Shown here: positions 7,375 to 11,733 of the stretch, in pieces
Layout: the number at the start of each line of letters is the position of its first letter
How positions within the stretch are numbered: the stretch's first letter is position 1
Assembly (NCBI GenBank): GCA_016190535.1
Contig: JACPQK010000068.1
Span: 1-11,733, forward strand
From: Chloroflexota bacterium
Lineage (GTDB): Bacteria > Chloroflexota > Dehalococcoidia > JACPQK01
Length of the DNA stretch: 11,733 bases
Reading direction: 5' to 3'
Made by a program: the position numbers and the translations under genes
The notes under the pieces: model-generated
What the model saw: only the letters and a program-made list of their open reading frames with translations
What the model was told of the DNA's origin: nothing
The model's database searches: none

Positions 7375-7416
7375 CTATTGCCCCCGGCGGAAGTTGGGGG
7401 CTTCATGTCCATCCTT
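7375..7416. repeat. Repeat sharing both flanks of the 216-bp element
   Basis: CTATTGCCCCCGGC (7375-7388) matches CTATTACCCCCGGC (3158-3171) with one change. GGGGGCTTCATGTCCATCCTT (7396-7416) matches 3375-3396 with one substitution and a small length difference. These are the left and right border regions of the 216-bp element. Here they are only 7 bp apart, so this copy looks like the element without its interior. GCCCCC (7380-7385) and GGGGGC (7396-7401) form a 6-bp inverted pair. Confidence 0.6.
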
Positions 7417-7430
7417 TCGGGGAAGGATGG
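7409..7430. repeat. Hairpin downstream of priA
   Basis: Perfect 8-bp stem CCATCCTT (7409-7416) / AAGGATGG (7423-7430), loop TCGGGG, in the 221-bp gap between priA and ftsH. It overlaps the right part of the repeat at 7375-7416. It could help end priA transcription but lacks a T-run. Confidence 0.6.
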
Positions 7431-7493
7431 GGTGTTCCGAAACGACCTATAGACTCTACATGCAGCTTCCCCCTCGGCGACTAGAGCAGGCAG

Positions 7494-7510
7494 ACCTGGC
7501 ATAGCCAGGT
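7494..7510 (-). terminator. Hairpin at the end of priA
   Basis: ACCTGGC (7494-7500) / GCCAGGT (7504-7510) with a 3-nt loop; the stem touches the priA stop codon (7510-7512). No T-run follows on the minus strand, so it may be an atypical terminator, an RNA-stabilising stem, or part of the intergenic repeats. Confidence 0.35.
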
Positions 7511-9927
7511 CAGGCCAGGGATACAGTGTCCACATCTACGGCCCACCCCGGGGGCAAGGGCACCTGGGCCAGCAGCGTCCCAGGCGACACCCCTCGGAGG
7601 AGAACATGCCACCGGTAGCGCCCGCGTGCCCTGGGGGGATAGGCGGGGGCGGGGCCCAGCACCTCCACCGGCAGCCCGAGCTTCCTCTGAGTGGTCCGCA
7701 GGGAAGTGGCCAAGCGCTGGGCATGCTGCAGGCAACGGTAGGGACTGGGGTCGGCGTGGAGCAGGCGCACCAGGCGGGAGAAGGGTGGGTAATTATAGCT
7801 GGCCCGGAAGGTGACCTCCCTTTCGTAGAGGCCCCGGTAGTCGTGCTGGGCCGCCGCCTGGATGGCATAGTGCTCGGGGCTGAAGGTCTGAACGACCACC
7901 TGGCCGGGCCTGTCCCCTCTACCGGCCCGCCCCGCCACCTGGGAGAGGAGCTGGAAGGTCCTCTCCGCTGACCGGAAGTCGGGCACATGGAGCTGGGTAT
8001 CGGCGCTGATCACCCCCACCACGCTGACCAGGGGCAGGTCTAACCCCTTGGCTACCATCTGGGTGCCCACCAGGATATCGGCCTGGTGGTCCAGGAAACG
8101 CTGTAACACCTGCTGGTGTTGGCGCTGTCCCCGGGCGGTATCCAGGTCCCAGCGCAGGAGCCTGGCCCCGGGGAACTGGGCGCTGGCATCAGCCTCAACC
8201 CGCTGGGTGCCTGCGCCTAGGAAGCGGAATCCCCCTTGTCCGCACTGGGGACACCGGGCAGGCACCGGCGACCGGGAGTTGCACTGGTGACAAACGAGGG
8301 CACCAGCCGCCTCGTGGTAGGTGAGGGGCAGGGCGCAACGGCGACAACGCATTACGAAGCCGCAGGCCGGACACTGCACTGCGGTGGCACTCCCACGACG
8401 GTTGAGGAAGAGGATGGCCTGCTCCCCGGCACTCAGCGCCCTATCCAGCGCCTGACATAGCTCCCGGCTGAAGAGGCTACGGTTCTCTGCCTTCCACTCT
8501 TCCCGCATATCCACCACGGAGACGGCGGGGAGAGGGATGGGGCGCCCCTTGGGCGAGATGCGGCCCGGCAGTTGGAGAAGGGAGTACTGACCGCCCTGGG
8601 CGCGGAAATAGCTCTCCAGGGCGGGGGTGGCGCTGCCCAGCACCACCCCCACACCCGCGAGGTTATTCAGCTTCAAGGCCACATCCCGGGCGTGGTACCG
8701 AGGGGACGCCTCTCCCTGCTTGTAGGTCCACTCGTGCTCCTCGTCCATTACGATGAGCCCCAGGTCCGGCTGCGGTGCGAAGACTGCCCCCCGGGAGCCT
8801 ACCACCACCAGGTACTCCCCCTGGCTTACCCGGTGCCACTGGTCGAGACGCTCGGCAGAAGTAAGGCCACTATGCATCACTGCCACCTGCCCCGGGAAAC
8901 GGCCCATGAAGCGGGACAGGGTCTGCGGGGTGAGGGAAATCTCGGGGACCAGCACAATAGCCCGTTTACCCAGGGCCTGGGCCTGCTCCACAGCCCGCAG
9001 GTATACCTCCGTCTTGCCGCTGCCAGTGACCCCATAAAGGAGGAAGACCCCTCCCTTACCCGACCTCAGGGCTACCCGTAGCTCTTCCACACAGGCCTGC
9101 TGCGGCCCAGTTAGTTTGGGGCGCGGGGAAGGATCGGCAGAAAGGCCCGCCAGCGGCTCCACGGAGCGCGCCACGGTCTCCCTGGTCAGCAGCCCCTGGC
9201 GCTCCAGGCTGGCTATAGCCGCCTCCCCGCCGTAGCGGCGGCCCTCCACCAGAGGCAAGCGGTCTAGCCCCGTCAGCAGGTGAAGCAGGGCTGCCTGGCG
9301 GGGGGCCCGCCTTTCCCTGCGCTGCGCCTCCTCCTGCGCGCTTTCAGGAGGCACAGCCAGCCGCAGATATTGCTGGCCCCTGGGCGCTGTTCGGGGAGCG
9401 GGCCAGGAGACCTGCCGCACCACCAGCCCTTTCCGTTCCAGGGAGGAGAGCAGGGACTGGCCCCTGGTCTTGCCAAATTTCCGAACAACCTGGGCGGCGC
9501 TGGCCGCCCCGTGGCCCTGGAGCCAGGCCCAGAGACGCCCCTCCTCGGGGCCGGCTGGGCTTGCCGTGGCTTCCTCGGCCCCAGCTACGCAACGATAGCG
9601 GACCCGAGGTTGCTGGGAGAACCCCGGAGGCAGCATCAGGGCGGCAGCCTCAAAAGAGCTACAGAAATAGGTGGAGGCGAGCCACTGGGCCAGTTCCACC
9701 TGGACGCTAGAGAGTACAGGCTCCAATAGCGCCAGGGACTCTATATCGCGGACGGGGGTAAAGGATGGCTGGGGGGTTATGGCGAAGACTACCCCCAGGC
9801 AACGCCGGTGGCCGAAGGGGACCCAGACGCAATGGCCCTGGACTACAGGAAGGGAAGGGGGGACAGCGTAAGAGAACGTCCCCCGGCTGGTGCCGGGGGA
9901 GTTCACCGCCACTTCGGCGTAGGCCAT
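7510..9927 (-). CDS. priA: Primosomal protein N' (replication restart helicase PriA)
   Basis: Superfamily 2 3'-to-5' DNA helicase that recognises stalled forks and D-loops and reloads the replisome. The 805-aa product starts with the PriA 3'-DNA-binding domain (about 5-105, with FSYAVP and the G..V.VPFG pattern), then a winged-helix region (about 130-260). The helicase core has Walker A GVTGSGKTE (299-307), DEEH (395-398) and GSATP (431-435). The inserted zinc-binding region has eight cysteines in four pairs (C519/C522, C528/C531, C546/C549, C559/C562). GTQMVAKGLD (621-630) and motif VI QVAGRAGRGDRPG (663-675) follow. All catalytic and zinc residues are intact. The ATG lies 18 bp after the rplS stop with no clear Shine-Dalgarno, so translation is probably coupled. 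It is the last gene of the mog-trmD-rplS-priA cluster. Confidence 0.97.
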   Translation of the reverse strand: MAYAEVAVNSPGTSRGTFSYAVPPSLPVVQGHCVWVPFGHRRCLGVVFAITPQPSFTPVRDIESLALLEPVLSSVQVELAQWLASTYFCSSFEAAALMLPPGFSQQPRVRYRCVAGAEEATASPAGPEEGRLWAWLQGHGAASAAQVVRKFGKTRGQSLLSSLERKGLVVRQVSWPAPRTAPRGQQYLRLAVPPESAQEEAQRRERRAPRQAALLHLLTGLDRLPLVEGRRYGGEAAIASLERQGLLTRETVARSVEPLAGLSADPSPRPKLTGPQQACVEELRVALRSGKGGVFLLYGVTGSGKTEVYLRAVEQAQALGKRAIVLVPEISLTPQTLSRFMGRFPGQVAVMHSGLTSAERLDQWHRVSQGEYLVVVGSRGAVFAPQPDLGLIVMDEEHEWTYKQGEASPRYHARDVALKLNNLAGVGVVLGSATPALESYFRAQGGQYSLLQLPGRISPKGRPIPLPAVSVVDMREEWKAENRSLFSRELCQALDRALSAGEQAILFLNRRGSATAVQCPACGFVMRCRRCALPLTYHEAAGALVCHQCNSRSPVPARCPQCGQGGFRFLGAGTQRVEADASAQFPGARLLRWDLDTARGQRQHQQVLQRFLDHQADILVGTQMVAKGLDLPLVSVVGVISADTQLHVPDFRSAERTFQLLSQVAGRAGRGDRPGQVVVQTFSPEHYAIQAAAQHDYRGLYEREVTFRASYNYPPFSRLVRLLHADPSPYRCLQHAQRLATSLRTTQRKLGLPVEVLGPAPAYPPRARGRYRWHVLLRGVSPGTLLAQVPLPPGWAVDVDTVSLA

Positions 9928-9945
9928 GGCTGGCCGAGACCAGGG

Positions 9946-10374
9946 CTACTCAGCCCCCGGAGTCTCCTCCGCCCCTTCGGGCAAAGCCTGGGGAGCCTCC
10001 ACATCCACCACTGGCTCCGCAGCAGCAGGCGAGACCCACCCCCGCTCCTTCAGGCGGGAGGCCTTGCGGCTCAGCCCGCGCAAGTAGTAGAGCGCTGCCC
10101 GCCTTACCTTGGCCCGGCGCAGCACCTCCACCTTGGCCAACATGGGCGAGTGGAAGGGGAAGGTGCGTTCTACGCCCACCCCCTGGGCAATGCGGCGCAC
10201 GGTAAAGCTGGAGCCGACCCCACCCTGGCGCACCCGGATAACAGTGCCTTGGAACTGTTGAAAACGCTCCCGCTCTCCCTCCACCACCTTGACGCTGACC
10301 TGCACAGTATCCCCTGGAGCTAGCTCCGGAATGTTGTGGCTGGGCACAAGGCCTTGAATTCGCTGGACGTCCAT
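9946..10374 (-). CDS. rplS: 50S ribosomal protein L19
   Basis: L19 sits at the 30S-50S interface. Family signatures are clear: [29 protein letters not shown] as one continuous match (first 20 residues [20 protein letters not shown]), then [24 protein letters not shown] and [14 protein letters not shown]. Two ATGs are available, at 10380 and 10374. GGAGG (10383-10387) is only 2 bp from the first but 8 bp from the second, so I use 10374, giving 142 aa and the start MDVQRIQG. The core ends near residue 110; the rest is an acidic, A/E/P-rich tail ending GAEETPGAE, longer than the common 115-120 aa L19. It lies between trmD and priA. The trmD-rplS pairing is standard in bacteria. Confidence 0.96.
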   Translation of the reverse strand: MDVQRIQGLVPSHNIPELAPGDTVQVSVKVVEGERERFQQFQGTVIRVRQGGVGSSFTVRRIAQGVGVERTFPFHSPMLAKVEVLRRAKVRRAALYYLRGLSRKASRLKERGWVSPAAAEPVVDVEAPQALPEGAEETPGAE

Positions 10375-10382
10375 TGGCATTA

Positions 10383-10387
10383 CCTCC
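10383..10387 (-). promoter_or_regulatory. Ribosome binding site that decides the rplS start
   Basis: GGAGG on the minus strand, 8 bp before the ATG at 10374 and only 2 bp before the ATG at 10380. Normal spacing favours the inner ATG. Confidence 0.75.
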
Positions 10388-10425
10388 CTGGGCTGGCTAT
10401 CGTAGGAACAGGCCGAATACTAATG

Positions 10426-11184
10426 TTACCCCGGAGGCGGCTCCTCCGTCAATTCACCAGCAGCCGCGCTTTCCAGCCAGCGATGCTCCTCAGCGCTGAT
10501 CTCGGCCCTGGCCAACAGGTCTGGCCGCCGTTTCAGGGTGCGGAGCAGGGCCTGTCGCCGCCGCCAGCGGGCTACCTCCTGGTGATTACCGGAAAGGAGC
10601 ACTGCCGGCACCTCCCAGCCCCGAAAGTCTGCCGGCCGGGTGTAGAGGGGGTGCTGGAGCAGCCCTCCCCGCAGGGAATCCTCAGCTATAGACTGCTGGG
10701 AGCTCAGCGCCCCCGGGAGCAGACGTACTAGGGCATCTACCACCACCATGGCTGCCAGCTCGCCCCCGGTAAGCACGTAGTCGCCGATGCTTATCTCATC
10801 GTCAGCCAGGTGGCGGTGCACCCGCTCATCCACGCCCTCGTAGTGCCCACAGATAAGAAGGATCCCAGGCAGCTTTGCCAGCTCATCGGCCACATCCTGA
10901 TTGAAAAGGCGACCCTGCGGAGTGAGCAGTATCGTAGGCAGCCGGGACTCCGCCTTCCTCCACACATCCTCCCCAGCCGCGAAGAGGGGTTCCGGCTTCA
11001 TTACCATGCCGGGGCCGCCCCCGTAGGAGTAATCGTCCACCGTCCGGTGTCTATCGGTGGCGTAGTCCCGGACCTGGTGCAGGGTAATGGTCACCAGGCC
11101 TTTGTCCGCTGCCCGGCGGACTATGCTCTCCGCAAAAGGTCCCTGGAACATGGCGGGGAAAAGAGTAAGGATATGGATGTCCAT
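10426..11184 (-). CDS. trmD: tRNA (guanine37-N1)-methyltransferase TrmD
   Basis: SPOUT-class enzyme that methylates G37 of tRNAs using S-adenosylmethionine and so prevents +1 frameshifts. The 252-aa product carries GGGPGM (55-60), LTPQG (87-91), [10 protein letters not shown] (112-121) and [11 protein letters not shown] (132-142), which build the trefoil-knot SAM site. The catalytic residues R154 and D169 fall at the same numbers as in E. coli TrmD. It starts 6 bp after the mog stop with no obvious Shine-Dalgarno, which suggests coupled translation. A gap of about 50 bp leads to rplS. The usual upstream partners rpsP and rimM are not in front of it here; a MogA/MoaB-like gene takes that position. 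Confidence 0.98.
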   Translation of the reverse strand: MDIHILTLFPAMFQGPFAESIVRRAADKGLVTITLHQVRDYATDRHRTVDDYSYGGGPGMVMKPEPLFAAGEDVWRKAESRLPTILLTPQGRLFNQDVADELAKLPGILLICGHYEGVDERVHRHLADDEISIGDYVLTGGELAAMVVVDALVRLLPGALSSQQSIAEDSLRGGLLQHPLYTRPADFRGWEVPAVLLSGNHQEVARWRRRQALLRTLKRRPDLLARAEISAEEHRWLESAAAGELTEEPPPG

Positions 11185-11190
11185 AATAGC

Positions 11191-11679
11191 CTACGTCGGC
11201 GGGTGCTCCGTGAACTCGCCCCGCAGCAGCTCCAACGCATGCAGTAGAGCGGGGCGGAGCACCGCCATGCCCTCTCGGACCGCCTTGGGGCTTCCCGGCA
11301 AGTTTACAATGAGACAATGGCCCCTTGCGCCGGCCACGCCTCGGCTGAGCATGGCGTGGGGTGTGGCCTTCATCCCCTCGGCGCGCAGGGCTTCCGCAAT
11401 GCCGGGCACTAGCCTTTCTACTACGGCTAGAGTTGCTTCCGGCGTGATGTCGCGAGGGCCCAGGCCTGTCCCGCCCGTAGTGATGACCAGGTCCAGGCCC
11501 TCGTCGGCCCAGCGGCAAAGCCGGTCCCGGATGGGCTGGGGGTCATCGGGGACCACCTCGTAGCAGGCCACGGACACTCCCAGAGAGCGCAACGCCTCCC
11601 GGATCTCGGGGCCGCTGCGATCCTCTCGCAGCCCGGCCGCCCCCTTGTCGCTTATGGTGAGGATGCCTGCCGAGAACAT
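11191..11679 (-). CDS. mog: Molybdopterin adenylyltransferase-type protein (MogA/MoaB family)
   Basis: MogA/MoaB-family proteins adenylylate molybdopterin before molybdenum insertion. The 162-aa product has the family motifs: GILTISDKG (5-13), ITTGGTGLGPRD (66-77), SRG (112-114) and NLPGSPKAV (126-134). The ATG at 11679 gives the usual N-terminus (MFSAGILTISD), but no strong ribosome site precedes it. The frame stays open upstream to the window edge with no stop in the 18 codons seen, so a longer start cannot be excluded. It is the first visible gene of the trmD-rplS-priA cluster. The choice between MogA and MoaB cannot be made from sequence alone; the length fits either. Confidence 0.92.
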   Translation of the reverse strand: MFSAGILTISDKGAAGLREDRSGPEIREALRSLGVSVACYEVVPDDPQPIRDRLCRWADEGLDLVITTGGTGLGPRDITPEATLAVVERLVPGIAEALRAEGMKATPHAMLSRGVAGARGHCLIVNLPGSPKAVREGMAVLRPALLHALELLRGEFTEHPPT

Positions 11680-11733
11680 TTCTGAGATACATGATAGCAG
11701 CTTCGGAAGCCAGCGCCCATCGTTTCCCTTGAC
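11680..11733. other. Window-edge stretch upstream of the mog-like gene
   Basis: Holds a short GCTTCCGAAGC palindrome (minus strand) and a TATCAT that could be a -10, but no -35 hexamer at the right distance. Open frames cross the edge, including the mog frame itself, so an upstream gene or a longer mog N-terminus may lie beyond the window. Confidence 0.4.

Noticed and set aside
7289..7509. Small gene in the priA-ftsH gap
   Set aside because: The minus-strand frame there (about 64 aa) overlaps hairpins, the repeat and the priA end, and has no ribosome site or conserved look.

Overview
The window is GC-rich chromosomal DNA with densely packed housekeeping genes, most of them on the minus strand. 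The gene set (RecA, RecX, RNase Y, FtsH, PriA, ribosomal protein L19, TrmD, a MogA/MoaB-type protein) is bacterial. RNase Y in place of RNase E, the recA-recX-rny order and an orphan fumarate-reductase-like flavoprotein would fit a Chloroflexota (Dehalococcoidia-like) genome, but that assignment is inference. No phage, CRISPR, tRNA, rRNA, toxin or defence genes were seen.

Layout, left to right. 1-1252 (minus): 5' part of rny (RNase Y), cut by the window edge. 1337-2002 (minus): recX. 2025-3062 (minus): recA with a good promoter upstream. 3087-3704: a 600-bp gene-free stretch full of inverted repeats, including a 216-bp element with 21-bp terminal inverted repeats, then a near-consensus sigma-70 promoter. 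3705-5369 (plus): a 554-aa FAD-dependent oxidoreductase of the SdhA/FrdA/AprA superfamily, the only plus-strand gene. 5370-5446: short convergent gap with a partial repeat copy and a small hairpin. 5447-7288 (minus): ftsH with a perfect -10 hexamer upstream. 7289-7509: gap with repeat sequence related to that near 3.2-3.4 kb. 7510-11679 (minus): a tight cluster read in the order mog/moaB-like, trmD, rplS, priA, with gaps of 6, about 50 and 18 bp.

The minus-strand genes fall into three likely transcription units: mog-trmD-rplS-priA (RNA modification, ribosome assembly, replication restart), ftsH alone (membrane protein quality control), and recA-recX with rny behind its own possible promoter (recombination and its modulator, then mRNA decay). 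The flavoprotein gene sits alone between recA and ftsH, bordered on both sides by members of one dispersed repeat family, with its own strong promoter and Shine-Dalgarno. It looks like an accessory insertion into a housekeeping neighbourhood.

The least ordinary parts are the repeat-rich gaps at 3.16-3.62, 5.39-5.45 and 7.36-7.51 kb and the orphan flavoprotein they frame. I found no convincing new multi-gene system; the repeat family is the best candidate for something not explained by standard annotation.
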